Source: Neoscytalidium dimidiatum
Lineage: Eukaryota > Ascomycota > Dothideomycetes > Botryosphaeriales > Botryosphaeriaceae
Assembly (NCBI GenBank): GCA_037367355.1
Contig: CM074697.1
Span: forward strand, 2,108,001 to 2,172,000
DNA length: 64,000 bases
Direction: 5' to 3'
A program made the position numbers and the translations under genes. Below are positions 45,651 to 57,045 of the stretch, one piece after another. The notes under the pieces were generated by a model. That model was not told the DNA's origin and ran no database searches. It worked only from the letters and a program-made list of their open reading frames with translations. Position 1 is the first letter of the stretch, and the number at the start of each line of letters is the position of its first letter.

Positions 45651-46256
45651 ACGCTGGAACGTCTGGGAGCAACAGAAGATAGTTGGAGGAAGTAATGGAG
45701 GTGTTTTGCAGAGAGGCTGGCAGATATTCCAAGGTGGCGGAAGCGCACGTGCGGGCCTAGAGCCGCTCATTCCGAACCCGACGACTTATTCGGAACCTCG
45801 ACTGCAAGCACTCGACAGAGATCAGCTTTCGACAGGTATCATTCCCTGGCAGTTTTTTCCGGTGGATTAGCCTCTACTTCAAGAGGTAGAAACACTCAGC
45901 TGGCTAGAATACATTGATCACTGCTTACAAATCATCTGCTATGAGGCTGTGTTAAGAATCTGAATGAAGATATCTTGATCGGTGTGATGGTAGATGACTA
46001 TTTTATTTTATTTTATAAAGAAGACACTGAGCGCCAAGTTAACTGAAAATGAAGGGATGGAGATGCTATTTTCTATCTACAACCACGTGAGCGTGTGGTT
46101 GCGCGGAGTAGACCACCTGTTCCATCCAGAGACTAGAAGAGAAGAGAAATGAGTGAACACTTGCTCCGGAACCCATTGATACCTCCGCTACAATTGAGCT
46201 TTTCCCGTAGTGATATACACTCCGAGAGCTGAGACAGTAGCCGGAGCAGCCACCTT
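45651..46256. other. Intergenic region
   Basis: About 600 bp; an AT-rich patch (TTTTATTTTATTTTATAAAG) at 46000-46019 is the only notable feature. No gene seen. Confidence 0.4.
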
Positions 46257-46676
46257 CTACCAATTGCGGCCCCAACCGCCCCACCCCTTCCGGCGAAGCC
46301 AGTTGATGCTATCCTGAGCCTCTGGAGGACATTGGGAGAGTTCCTGCCAGAGCCATTGATCCGAGTAGCACTGGACGCAGTTATTGTTGTAGATAATGTT
46401 GCAACTCGGGTTGCATCCTGGGGCCGCCTGGGGCGCGCCCCACTTGGTGCTAATGCAATTCGGGTTGTAGCACGAGTTGCAGCTCGAGTCGGGCCAGCGG
46501 TTGTTGGGCCACCTGTTGTTCCAGTTCCGGTCCCAATCGTTGCGCCCCCATGATGGCGGCCCGTCGAATCCTTGAGTGTCCTTGTTATCGACCCCAGCTC
46601 CTTCAGGCTCAGCCGCCGGGGCGGCCAAGGCGATGGTGGCGGAGAGAAGGGAGAGAAGGCCGAAGCTGAGTTGCAT
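46257..46676 (-). CDS. Small secreted cysteine- and Trp/Asn-rich protein
   Basis: 139 residues without introns. The start at 46676 begins a clear signal peptide (MQLSFGLLSLLSATIALA, probably cut after AAP-type residues); the longer upstream frame (to 46787) is in the leader and His/Thr-rich, so was not used. The mature part has an Asn/Trp/Arg-rich run (WDRNWNNRWPNNRWPDS), then eight Cys: SSCNSCYNPNC, PGCNPSC, NNNCVQC and SQCPPE, and it ends in WGGWGRNW. An even Cys number and small size suggest a disulfide-bonded extracellular protein, possibly an effector-like or wall protein; this is inference. No known family recognised. A TATA-like ATATAAAA (minus strand, near 46815) lies about 140 bp upstream. 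Confidence 0.75.
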   Translation of the reverse strand: MQLSFGLLSLLSATIALAAPAAEPEGAGVDNKDTQGFDGPPSWGRNDWDRNWNNRWPNNRWPDSSCNSCYNPNCISTKWGAPQAAPGCNPSCNIIYNNNCVQCYSDQWLWQELSQCPPEAQDSINWLRRKGWGGWGRNW

Positions 46677-46809
46677 TTTGATGGTGGTGGTGGTGGGATT
46701 AATAGAGTATAAGAGCGGTCTGTAATGATAATGTTGGAGGCTTGTAAAACTGTCGAGATGTCGTTGGAACTGGTTGTGATGATGCAAGAACTCGTGAGGG
46801 GCGGGTGGC

Positions 46810-46820
46810 TTTTTATATCC
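46810..46820 (-). promoter_or_regulatory. TATA-like element of the small secreted protein gene
   Basis: On the minus strand the sequence reads GGATATAAAAAG, about 140 bp before the start codon at 46676; a plausible core promoter position for a highly expressed fungal gene. Confidence 0.4.
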
Positions 46821-46829
46821 TGCTTAGAG

Positions 46830-49290
46830 AGATCCTCAGGCTCGCTTTTCACTTCTTCACCGTAGAGATCTGTTTGCGCTGTCTTCCCTTCACATCTCTG
46901 CGTATATTTCGTACTATTCTTAGCGAGTTGCCTAGTTGAGCAAGATTGTGGCTAAGCAAAGGACTCTAGGTTGTAGTATTGCTGTGCTGAGTAAGTATGA
47001 TGCGGATGTAATTAGTATAATAAATTAATTCTGTCAAAAGCGATTTCACGAAGACGAGTACACAGGTGAAGCGCTCTCTTGTTCTCTGTGCATAGCTGAG
47101 GATCCCGCCGAGTTACGAAGGCCGAGTCGTTCCTATTCGTCGTCTTATTTTTATTTGTCTTCTTATTCTGGAGGCCAAAAAGTCTGTAGTTACTCGAAAA
47201 GGTTAAGCAAGGCGGGGGAAAATCTAAGCTTATTTGAGTTAAAGCTACAATTGTCATCACTGACAGCTCTGGTAACTTCCGTAGCTGAAGTATGCAATGG
47301 AACATGCGTGCACAGCCTTACAAGCGCCGAACTTGGCTAGCGTTATTTTCACAGAACGAACTCGGATCAGGATCGGCCCGCTGAAGGGTATCCAGCTTGC
47401 TCCACTTTACTGAGGAAGTCTCAACAAACTCTGTGCGCTAGGATTAGGTCTAGAATACTGTTAATTATAGATGTACCAACAGGAATTCAATAGATGCGGA
47501 GCCACAATCGCAGGACAAGCACGGAAGATGTGAGAACAACATGGACTACGGTCTTGAACTCAGAAAGTATGTATAGCCGAACACGAATATTGCACGGAGA
47601 AGGTCGAACACCAGCGCGCCATACAGCGTATAGCCGCGAAATGCCGAAGCGCACGTCGCTGCTTCGACCGCTTGTTTGCTACGCTGGAGTAATCAATTGC
47701 AGGTAGGTTATACAGAAGGCTGATTGAGATGAACCAAGAGAAGCAGCGATGGATTGTACGTCAATTTTCGGTTTGTTGTAGTTCTTCTCCCCTTACAAAT
47801 GTAGAACCCTGGGATATTGGACATGCTCTTGGGCTCGGCGGCTAAAATGGACGAATATCATAGACGATGATGGTGTATCGTTGGGCCTGGAAGCAACGTC
47901 TGCAGGATATGCTCCCGCCACTTATCCGCCCAGGAACGAAGGCATCCGTATGGCTGGATGATGCTGTAGCAAGCTTCAGACACTGCGGGGAAGTAGGGCC
48001 AGGTGACGTTGGATGTTGTGGATTGCTAGGAAAATCCCCACCGGTACAGACGGATTAGGTATTTACCAGTTGCGCCTATTCCTGGATGCCATGTGGAAAA
48101 TTCCTTGATGTGAGAGTGGAACTTTGCGGAAACCACCAATAACGTGTATCTCGCATATGCACAGCATTACTCAGATCGCAACAATTTAGCTATATGGTTA
48201 GCTATTCTTAGCCGTGATTTCCAGACCTTTCAGAAACATTTTTGCTCAGTGGTCAATCTTAAATGAGCAGTACCGAAATCGTGAAACAAGCACACTTCGA
48301 TACTGTGAAGGTCGTGTCGCTTTTTGCTCATCTCAACGCTTCTACTGTAAGCAAATTTGATATAATAGGTCCTTGAAGGAGGTGATACAGTGACATCTAT
48401 ATCCCCTTGTGGTGTTAGGGTGTCTTGAAAATTCCCTGGACTTATCTTGGAGCAAGCTGGTCTATGTCATCTAGACAGGTGGGCAACTCGAGAGAAATCG
48501 CGGAAGATGCAGAGATAGCCTTTCATTTACGTAAAAGCAACCGAAAGTTGAACCTATAAATCAGACATATTATTTCAGGAGGAAAAGGGTGGAATAGGGC
48601 CAGAACGAAGAAAAAAAGCTTCCCGTAATGACAGGACTTGCGAGGCAGGCCAAAGTGGTATGCTTGAATGTATTGATAGCTTCTTGTGCGGGACTTACTT
48701 TCTTGTGTGTCGATTCGGTGTGAAAGGTAAGACAGTTCGCTTGCGGTAAGTTCCTTTGAATATTAACCTATCGGTGGGCCGAATGATTATGACAAAGGCG
48801 AAGAGGGAGTAAGTTGAAGGTTGTTTTTTTTTTTTTTTTTTTTTGAGAACTCGGGTTAAACAAGAAGCTACAGCCCTGTAGGTATCAATTTTTCGAATAA
48901 GAAGTAACTATGAAAAGTCATGTTATTTGCAGGTCATCACATTGTGGTTAGAACAGTTGCCTGGACATTCAACCGATGCCTTTGACCACCTCGGTCCATA
49001 TGAGAGAGTTAACTCCGTATGCACGCCACTACTCGCTCTTGGTGAGACTTCGAAACAAACTTTTGTAAGAATGTTCGGTTATACCGGTTGAGGACTGCGT
49101 TGTCAGCATGCACCGGTCTCGGGACTGAACGGAAACCGTCCAAATTGTATTGGTTAGTGGAGCACATGATCGATGACGCCGGCGAGTGGATGTGTGCTGC
49201 AGAAGTGGCGTTAAGCTCTCAGCTCTCACGGAAAAAAGAGTTTGATAGTATTCTCTTTTGTCAGGACGCAGACGGGATCGAGCGGGGAGA
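46830..49290. other. AT-rich gene-poor region
   Basis: About 2.5 kb with no recognisable gene on either strand. A run of 21 T lies at 48824-48844. Open frames (for example 47494-47706 and 47867-48058) are short and match nothing I know. Composition resembles the other gene-poor segments and may include decayed repeats, but no terminal repeats or transposase motifs could be found. Confidence 0.4.
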
Positions 49291-50118
49291 TCAAGCCTTA
49301 ATCTTCATCTTTTCCACACCTTCCGCGACATCGCCCTCCTCATAATCCTCATCGCCCTTTCCGACCAGACCCTTCATCCACAATTCTTTCCCCGTCATCC
49401 TCTTCTCTTCCTTCGGGCCCCTCTTCTTCTTCTCTTCTGCCTCCTTCTCCTCCTGCGCCCTCCTCTCCGCCTCCTCCATCTCCTTGATGAAGTTGGCCCG
49501 CCACTCCAAGAACGTTTCGCGCGTGACGGCGGTGCCGTGGAATTTCGCATTTTCCTTCTCCTCGGCCTCGCGGATCTCCATCTCGCGCAGTGCCTCGGCA
49601 GCCTTGATGCGCTCGGCGATCAGCAGCTCGGCGCTGTCCTTGAGCGTCGAGACGAGCGTGAAGACCATAGCCATGCCAAGGTTCTCCTCGACGGTGGGCG
49701 TGAGCGCATCGAGCAGACGGTCCTTATCCTCAACCAGGTCGAGGTACTTGTGCTTGGGGGCATTGGGTGGCGCGGTTATCTCGAGGCGTGGGGCCTCGTC
49801 GGGGTAGTTTTCCGGGTAGGACACACCGAGGAGGATGGTCGCTGTGTAGAGGTTGGTGAGTCAGTATGGAGTTGGAGATGGTAATCGAGCAAGTGTAGGC
49901 GCGTACGCGGAGGGGAATCATCTCCGGGCTCATTCTCGACGTCGAGGGTTATCGATACCCGGTACTCGGTGTCGGAGATGTCTGCAGAAATTGTTAGTGG
50001 AACGATGCCCTCGATGCGGCGTGGCTGAGCAATAGCTGAGTGAGGTAATACCTGTAATCTCATCGGGGAAGATGGAGTCGAGCACCTCACGCTCCTCCTT
50101 CTGCTCTTCTCTACCCAT
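49291..50118 (-). CDS. gir2: RWD-domain protein Gir2 (RWDD1-like)
   Basis: Three exons (50118-50052, 49981-49907, 49841-49291) encode 230 residues. The RWD domain runs from EQKEEREVLDSIFPDEITDI through YRVSITLDVEN to LLGVSYPENYPDEAPRLEI and FTLVSTLKDSAELLI (about residues 5-125). A highly charged coiled coil follows (REMEIREAEEKENAKFHGTA, RRAQEEKEAEEKKKRGP), with the family motif TRETFLEWRANFIKEM and the end MTGKELWMKG. In yeast Gir2 binds the translation GTPase Rbg2 and competes with Gcn2 for Gcn1; cytoplasm, polysomes. It shares a 324-bp promoter with ACL4. Confidence 0.93.
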
Positions 50119-50442
50119 AACGGATGTCGGGGTATCTCTGCCCGTTTTCACAAGTAGATGCGGCGGGCGGGCGGTCGGGCGTTGATGTCAGCGGGGAAAT
50201 GGCTGTTCACCGCCTTAGGCGCACTATGCCCAAGCCACGCTAGCGCCCGCTGTAATTTGTTGCTTTGACCCCGATTTTTTGTAGAGCACCAGTGCGCCTT
50301 GCACCGCGACTTTCGATTTCAGCTCACGCCCGTGACCCTTCCACACAGCACGTAAACGCCTCTGCTCTAGTCCACTGAGCAGAGAAACGCGCTCTTCCGC
50401 GATAGTTGCACTCGCCGCGAAATCCAAAAATCGCATCGAGCA
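50119..50442. promoter_or_regulatory. Shared promoter of GIR2 and ACL4
   Basis: 324 bp between divergent start codons. No TATA box is evident, as is usual for growth-related housekeeping genes. Confidence 0.45.
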
Positions 50443-51653
50443 ATGGGGAAGACGAAACCATCGGTGAAAAAATCCAGGAAGAACGGAAAGCAAAACGGCA
50501 CGCCCAAGAAGCCCAAGATGTCCGCCGAACAGCTCCTCGCAGAGGCTACCGCACTGTTGCAGACTTCGCAGCCCCAAGAAGCCCTCATCTGCGCCCGCCG
50601 CGCGTTTGCACAGCTCCAGCCCGACCCCGATAGCCTGCCTACAGCCGCCGCCCTGCCCGCGCTGAACCTGCTCGGGGAGATCAACGTCGAGCTGGGAGAT
50701 GTGGACACGGCAAGAGACTACTTCCTCGTTGCTGCGGCATTGGACGAAGACGGGAAGATTCCCGAGAGCCAGGGCGGCGGCTCGGAGAAGTTCTTGTGGC
50801 TGGCGCAGCTGTGCGAGGAGGGCGGCGCGGAAAGTGTCGCCTGGTTTGATAAAGGTGCTGAGGTTCTGAGGACGGAGATTGCGGAATTGGAGGCGCAGAA
50901 GCCCGGGCTGGAGAGGGATGTGGCGTTGGACGAGAAGAAGAGGAAGTTGGCGAACGCGCTGTGCGGTGTCGTGGAGGTGTACATGACGGATCTATCGTGA
51001 GTATTGCATCGACGCGTGGTTTGTGCGGGCATATCAGTCTAACATAGCTCAGGTGGGAAGAAGACGCTGAGCAGAGATGCGAAGCCCTCATTACCGAGGC
51101 ACTTCTTGTGCACCCAAACAACCCGGAATCGCTTCAGACGCTTGCATCGGTCAGGATATCACAGCTTAGGCATGAGGAAGCACGCAACGCATTGAAGATG
51201 AGCATGGACCTCTGGAAAAACCTGAAACCTGAAGATCCCAAGGTTCCAGACTTTCCCGTGAGGATCAGTCTTTCAAGGCTATTGATGGAGGCAGAATTGG
51301 AGGATGATGCATTGGAGGTGTTGGAGAGACTAGTGCTGGAGGATGATCAGAGCGTCGAGGCGTGGTACTTGGGTGGCTGGTGTCTGCACCTGATGGCAGA
51401 AAAGAAGAAGGAAGTGGAGGATGAGGAGACTATCAGGGGCCTACTTAAGTCGAGCAGACTATGGCTCAGTAACAGCCTGAGACTGTATGAGCTCCTGGAG
51501 TACGAGGACGAGCGGCTGAAGGAGCACGCGGTGGAGCTTGTGCAGGAGCTCAACAAACTTTTGGGCCCGGTGGAAGAGGGCGACGACGAGGTAGAGGAGG
51601 AATGGGAGGACGCGGAGGATAGCGACTCGGACGAGGAGATGCAGGGCACGTGA
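50443..51653 (+). CDS. acl4: Ribosomal protein uL4 (Rpl4) assembly chaperone Acl4
   Basis: Two exons (50443-50996, 51053-51653) give 384 residues. Acl4 is a TPR protein that holds newly made uL4/Rpl4 and delivers it to pre-60S particles in the nucleus. The Lys-rich N-terminus (KKSRKNGKQNGTPKKPK) is basic. TPR helices follow: AEQLLAEATALLQTSQPQEA, LPALNLLGEINVELGDVDTA, then NPESLQTLASVRISQLRHEE and SLSRLLMEAELEDDALEVLE, and the family-typical AWYLGGWCLHLM. The last 25 residues are almost all acidic (EEGDDEVEEEWEDAED), as expected. The intron is placed inside the motif LS-WEEDAEQRC. Confidence 0.93.
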
Positions 51654-52965
51654 AAAGAGATTGGGCCGGCTTGGTGGGAGTCTCTGCTCTGACCGGGAGT
51701 TTCGGTTGCAGCGGATGCTTGGGTTAGGGCTGCGGGGCTGCGTGATGACCGAGAGGCACATCGGAGGCGGCTTCCTGCGCTGATGACTCGTGTTTCAGCA
51801 CCCTCGCTGTGTGGGCGGGAGAGCTGCAGCGCACGGCCCGAAAAAGGAACGTCTGGGGCGGGAGGCGGCTTCGAGAGCCGACGCAGGGCAGCGGCTTTGA
51901 TTGTGTCTTGCTGCACTTGGTCATGGAAAAGGCAGCATGTGCCTCTGGCTTGCATGGCATATCCATTCCGTCTCATGCGCTTCGCGGCCGGCAGCCGGCG
52001 CCGCCGCGCCGCCTCGAAGGCGAGACCGCGCCAACGCGGCGGCCGCACTTGGGCAGGTTTGAGTTAGTCTGACGAATCCATCGATTGATTGCTTGATTGC
52101 TTGTGCGCGCTCGGCTCGGATGGGCGGATTGCAGCAGCGGAAGGGACAATCGTGAGGAGTGAGCGACCGGCAGCAGTAGTGACGTGCAGGTCTCGATCTC
52201 TGGCAAGATGCATTCGCCGGAGTTATACCTTATTTTGCGGATTTGCCAGCATCGAGCGCCGGCAGTGGCAGTTGAGAGGCACCCCGCACAGGCAAGCTTC
52301 GCGATAAACGCGCCCAGTGCCGGGCTTTTCGGCAGTCCCTGCGGAGGCAGAGCCGGGTCCGTCGATTAGAGGCTCGGCCGTGCCTCAGAGCTTGGATGGC
52401 GGAGCGTGGCAGCCAGGGAACAGCGAGCTGCTCAACAAGAAGAGCCTTGGGCCGCGCACAGTCCACAGTCCGCCGTAGCCCGCATGCGGCGAGACAGTCA
52501 CGAAGGCGCGCGCGCCCCCAGCGCCCCAAGCGCCCCCGCGCCGTGAGGGCGCTCTCGCGAGCCGGGGTGGCCAGCCTGCCGCGGGCTGCGGGCTGCAGGC
52601 GGTGACAGAAGAGAGCGTGCAGGCAGGCAGGCGGCGGCGGCGGTCGCAGGGCCAGTGGGCGCGGCGTGGTGTTGAAGGGTGATCGGCGAGCTCTTGTTCG
52701 ACGTTACGCCATGCTCGACGGCACTTCCCAGTCGCGATCGCGCTCTGGCTCATCGCGTCCGCTAACTAACGAGCCAGCCAATGCACAAGCTGCTTGCGCC
52801 TCTCCTGCCCAGCTGTCCGGCCGCTGATCGTTCTCTCAGCTCGACACCCTTCTCAGCGTCCGCGACTCCTCCTCTGCACATGGCCGCGTCCTAGCCACAT
52901 ATCTCACTCCCTTACTTCCTCCTCCTCTGCCCATGCTGCGTGCCTGATGCGAATTGCCGGCGCCC
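51654..52965. other. Intergenic region upstream of SCAP
   Basis: About 1.3 kb, GC-rich in 51960-52060 and 52480-52660. Several open frames overlap on both strands with Arg/Ala-rich products. No gene supported. Confidence 0.4.
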
Positions 52966-55900
52966 ATGATCTGGTACCTGCTATGGGTCTTTCGCGGGTA
53001 TGTCTCCTCTTCCTCCAGTACACCAGCCCTCACCGAGCCGCCCAGCACCACCGCTGTTTCGCCTGTCTCGCCAGCCGCCGTTCGCTTCAGAGACGCGCGC
53101 GCGTGCCACGCCTCGTGCTCCGCCAGCACCACCTCGAAGCTGACAGCTCGCCAGTACAACCGAGCCTCCCAAGCTCTCGCAGGAGCACCCCATTCGTAAG
53201 GCCTTTGCCAGCTACGGGACCGCCACCGCACGCCATTGGCTCTTCTCGCTGCTGCTCTCCGTCGCCGTCGCCGTCTTCCTCTGCTACCCCGTCGTCTTCC
53301 TCTACGAGAGCCCGGCCGCCGGCGGCCTGCCCCACCATGTCTGGACTTCGGTCAGATCCTACGATGGCACCCCGGATGTGCCTCCTGATATCGAGATGCG
53401 CCAGCTCTGGGTCCATGGCAGCTACATGAAAGCATTGGACAAGCGCGTTCTGCGCGACGCGCTCAAAATCCAAGACAGTTTGATTGGCCCCGGCTTTGCT
53501 GGTGACCTGAGTGGTGGCGTGAACGTCACCGGAGACGCAGAAACAGATGCGCCTGCCGATGATTCACAGGAGGTGAACGGCTGTTGCAGCTCCTACATAC
53601 CTGACGCCACCTCGTGGAGTTGCCATTCGCCGCTCATGTACTGGAACTGCTCGTTGCCTTCCATTGAGCAGGATGAGGATATCTTGCGCACCATCAACAC
53701 CCAGAAAGGACGTCGCTCATCCTACAATTTAACCCTCCAGCCGCTCTCCGTATTCGCTGGAAAATCTTTCAATGGGAGCAGTCTCCTCGCTGCTGATGCT
53801 CTTGTGATTACCATCTTTGATCGCTCGGGAGGCGCCGTTGCCGAGGAATTTGATAGACGCTCCCGTGTGCTGGCGCGTGAATCGCAGGATGACTGGATAT
53901 TCTATCCAAGCACCGGATCGACGTACAGGAATCGGCTCTACGAATTTCGCTACCAGCCGCTGAGCATGAACGATGCCTGGACCCTGGTCTCTGCGTACTC
54001 GCTTATGCTGTTTTATGTGTTGTTCAGTCTGCGGAAATTGAAAGCCGTGAAAAGTCAATTTGGTCTCTTTTGCACCGTCATTGCCCAGGCAAGTTCAACA
54101 TCCTGGCTTGCATGTGCAAGCGGCATGCGCAAGCTGACTAATCGAACCATAGATGTTTATATCAATCTGCTCAAGCTTCACCATATGCGGCGTATTACGA
54201 ATAAATCTGGCCAATGTACCTGGAGAAGCATATCCTTTTGTGGTGTTGGTTATTGGTTTAGAGAATATGTGAGTTGACCCCCGTCAGACTTCTCTAGTCG
54301 CATAAGCGCCCCTCGGCTTCCAGTCGATCCGTGACTTTGAGACTTGAAGCTGACGGACTCAGGTTCCGCCTGATCAATGCTGTTCTAGAAAGCCCAGCGC
54401 ACATGCCTACGGTTACACGTGTCGCAAATGCACTCGGCGATGTTGGCCATCTGGCTCTCGCAGCGGCCGGTCAAAATCTACTAATTCTCTGGCTTCTTTC
54501 TCGAATTGTCTCTCCAAGCGTGGCACCTGCGTGTGCTTTCGCAGCGGTTGCATTGGTCTTCGATTTCCTCTTCCATCTTACCTTTTTTGTGGCCGTCTTG
54601 AGCGTGGATGTGCGGAGAATGGAGCTCCAGGATTCCCTTGACAGGATCAACCTTGCGACTCAGCGCAGGTCAAGCACATCTTCCAAGTTTGAACGTAGAA
54701 CGTGGGGTGGAGCGCTACTTCAGGGAAAGCTTCCATTCAGTACCAGGATTGCCGGTACTGTGGCCATGGTCTCCTTTATTCTCGCCCTGAACTGGCACTT
54801 CTTCGACCACGATCGTAGGCCGTTCTCCCTTGTCAACGTTCTCCGATTTCTTCGAGTCACGAACAAAAGTAAATCCGAGGATATTCCCTCTCCCCCCCCC
54901 ATCAACCAGGCTCGGACGCCGGAAGCATGGCTAAAGATGCAAGATTATATCTCCGCCAAAGAGCTCATTGACTTTGTAAAGCCTGGTGCTCATAAGTTTA
55001 TTGCCCGAGTCTATGAGCCATTGACGGCTGTCTTGAAGGATGCAGACCGGACAGGAGCCGCTAGCCAGGTCCCATCTGTTTTTGTTGCGATCCGTGATCT
55101 GGCAGAGCAACACTTCTTCCCTTTCGCTTTAGCGATTGTCTTCGCTATAGCAGCAGTGACGCTCCTCATGAACTACCTGCTCTGGAACGAACTTCCTGAA
55201 GAGGACACGGAGTCTGGACTTGGAGACGATGAGCCGCTCTCTGTCAGGAGCTTGCCAAAATCACATGAGCTTGATGTTGTCAAGATAGCGACGTGCAGCC
55301 AAGGACATTTTGTTTCGATTAGCTTGGACCGTCTAACCTCGATCTGGTTCCTGGACCACCGAACTCATGCATATTCCCACGTCATTCTTCAGACATCGGC
55401 CTTGCATCCGCCTCTGTGGCCCATTGTGGCTGCTGCCATAGACGATACTGGACATTGGGTAGCAATTCTGACCGATTCAGGCCGGGTGGCCTTGTGGAGC
55501 CTGGCTGAGCGGCGCTTCGTTAAATCGCGGGTCCTCGAGATGAGGAGTCAATCGCCATGCGTATTTGCGTTTGCTTTCCATCAGATGGATGAAGTCGAGA
55601 GGTTGAGCCTCATGGTAGTTACCCCTGACAGTCGCCTGATGGAGCTGGACTTTCGGACCGGCCACTTATGGACACACCAGATAGCGGAAGTGCCCTTGGC
55701 CAGCGCTGCCTTATCCTGCTGCATCAAGGGACAGCCTAAGATTGTCAGCGTCTCAAAAGATGGGGCGGTGCATCTGTCATTTCCGTCATCTGGCGAATGG
55801 ACGACTGAGACACTTGATACGATTGAGGAGTGGAAGCATCCAGATCCAGCGCATTCAAAGGTCAAATACGCATACCCAATTCCGACGCTTTGCATGCTGG

Positions 55901-56991
55901 CTGCAGTACGGTCGTGTCAAGTGGATCTCATCGACATCCCAACCCGAGCTCTGGTCCACACGTTCCAGACAGGCCAAATCAAGGGGCACACGCTCCGCGT
56001 TCTACATTCGAAACGAAAGATCTGTGGTTGCCACTCCCCCACAGTTCCAGATTTTTCCATTGTATACACCGACTCTGAGACGCAGAACTGCATGATGCAT
56101 ACCTATGCTCCAGGAGAGGGGTCAGCAAACGGTCTCATCTGCCTTCGACCTCCGTCGTTGGGGGAGGACGAGCAGATCACCTGCTCAGGATTCGAGAACG
56201 CCACCGAAGCACTCCACTGGGTCAAGACGCCGGGCTCGTGGGAGGCGACATGCATACCCTCGGTCGTCGGCATCCGACGGCGGCCAGCCAGCGATTCGCC
56301 GCCTGTGAAGTCCACGTCGTCGGACATAAGCTACTTCCCGGGCGTGCCGGCGTCGTCGAATCCGTTCCAGAACGGGACGCTGAAGCACCGCGACCAGGCG
56401 ACGGTGGTCAACAGATACGCGCCGAACGGAGGGATGTCCGCCGCGAACGGGAGCCACCACCACCATCATCATCATCATCATCACCACCACCACCACCACC
56501 ACCACTTCCACCGTGCGCCGCAAGCAGGGCTCGCTTCCCCGAGCGACAGCCAGAGCTTGGAGGGCGAAGAGTGGGAAGCATGGACCCTGTCGGCGTCTGG
56601 CGAGCTCCACACGACGCCTCTGCTGCCCCGCCCGCGCGGCGACTCGATGAGCGAGGGGTACCTGGAAGACGAGGCGCTGGAAGCGGCAGCCGCGGCGGCG
56701 GCGGCGGCGGCGGCGGCGGAGGAGCAGCTGTTCGTGTCGAAGCCGGGGCCAATCGTGCGGGTGGGCAAGAAGAGCGTGGCAGTTGGCTTTGGCAACGCGC
56801 TCAAGATCATCTCCCTGGGCAGCGAGAGGTTCGAGGAGGAGCCGGCGAGCAGCGTGGTGGACTCCGCTACGCTGAGCCTGAGCTGGAGGAAGAAGGCGCA
56901 GGGGAAGAAGGCTGGGGAGAGGGAGAAGGAGCGTGAAAGGCTCGAGAGGGTGGAGCGCGAACGGCAACAGCAGCAGCAGCAACAGCACCAT

Positions 56992-57041
<50 letters not shown>

Positions 57042-57045
57042 GTAG
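52966..57045 (+). CDS. scp1: SREBP cleavage-activating protein SCAP (sterol sensor)
   Basis: Four exons (52966-52997, 53155-54088, 54153-54268, 54363-57045) encode 1254 residues. SCAP sits in the ER membrane, senses sterol through its SSD and escorts the SREBP transcription factor to processing; in fungi this controls ergosterol synthesis and low-oxygen growth. The short first exon (MIWYLLWVFRG) joins a first membrane helix (WLFSLLLSVAVAVFLCYPVV) and a luminal loop containing WVHGSYMKALDKR. The SSD spans about residues 285-470, with SAYSLMLFYVLFSLRKL, MFISICSSFTICGVLRINLA, AYPFVVLVIGLENMFRLINA and VALVFDFLFHLTFFVAVLSV. The C-terminus has WD40-like repeats. Near the end it carries about 17 His, an Ala run and Gln/His runs. 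Intron 2 has a GC donor. Confidence 0.95.
54089..54152 (+). other. GC-AG intron in SCAP
   Basis: The intron starts CAG|GCAAGT and ends CCATAG. The exon joins VIAQ to MFISICSS exactly in the conserved sterol-sensing domain, and no GT donor nearby keeps the frame. GC donors with an otherwise perfect consensus are a known minor class. Confidence 0.85.
56455..57042 (+). repeat. Coding homopolymer runs in the SCAP C-terminus
   Basis: A CAC/CAT run gives about 17 His (56455-56505), GCG/GCA repeats give about 13 Ala (56689-56721), and CAG/CAA/CAT repeats give alternating Gln and His blocks up to the stop codon (56964-57042). All three are in frame and lie in or after the WD40 part. Confidence 0.9.

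Noticed and set aside
46133..46852. 239-codon minus-strand open frame overlapping the small secreted protein gene
   Set aside because: It is in another frame; only the 46676-46257 frame has a signal peptide and ordered cysteines.
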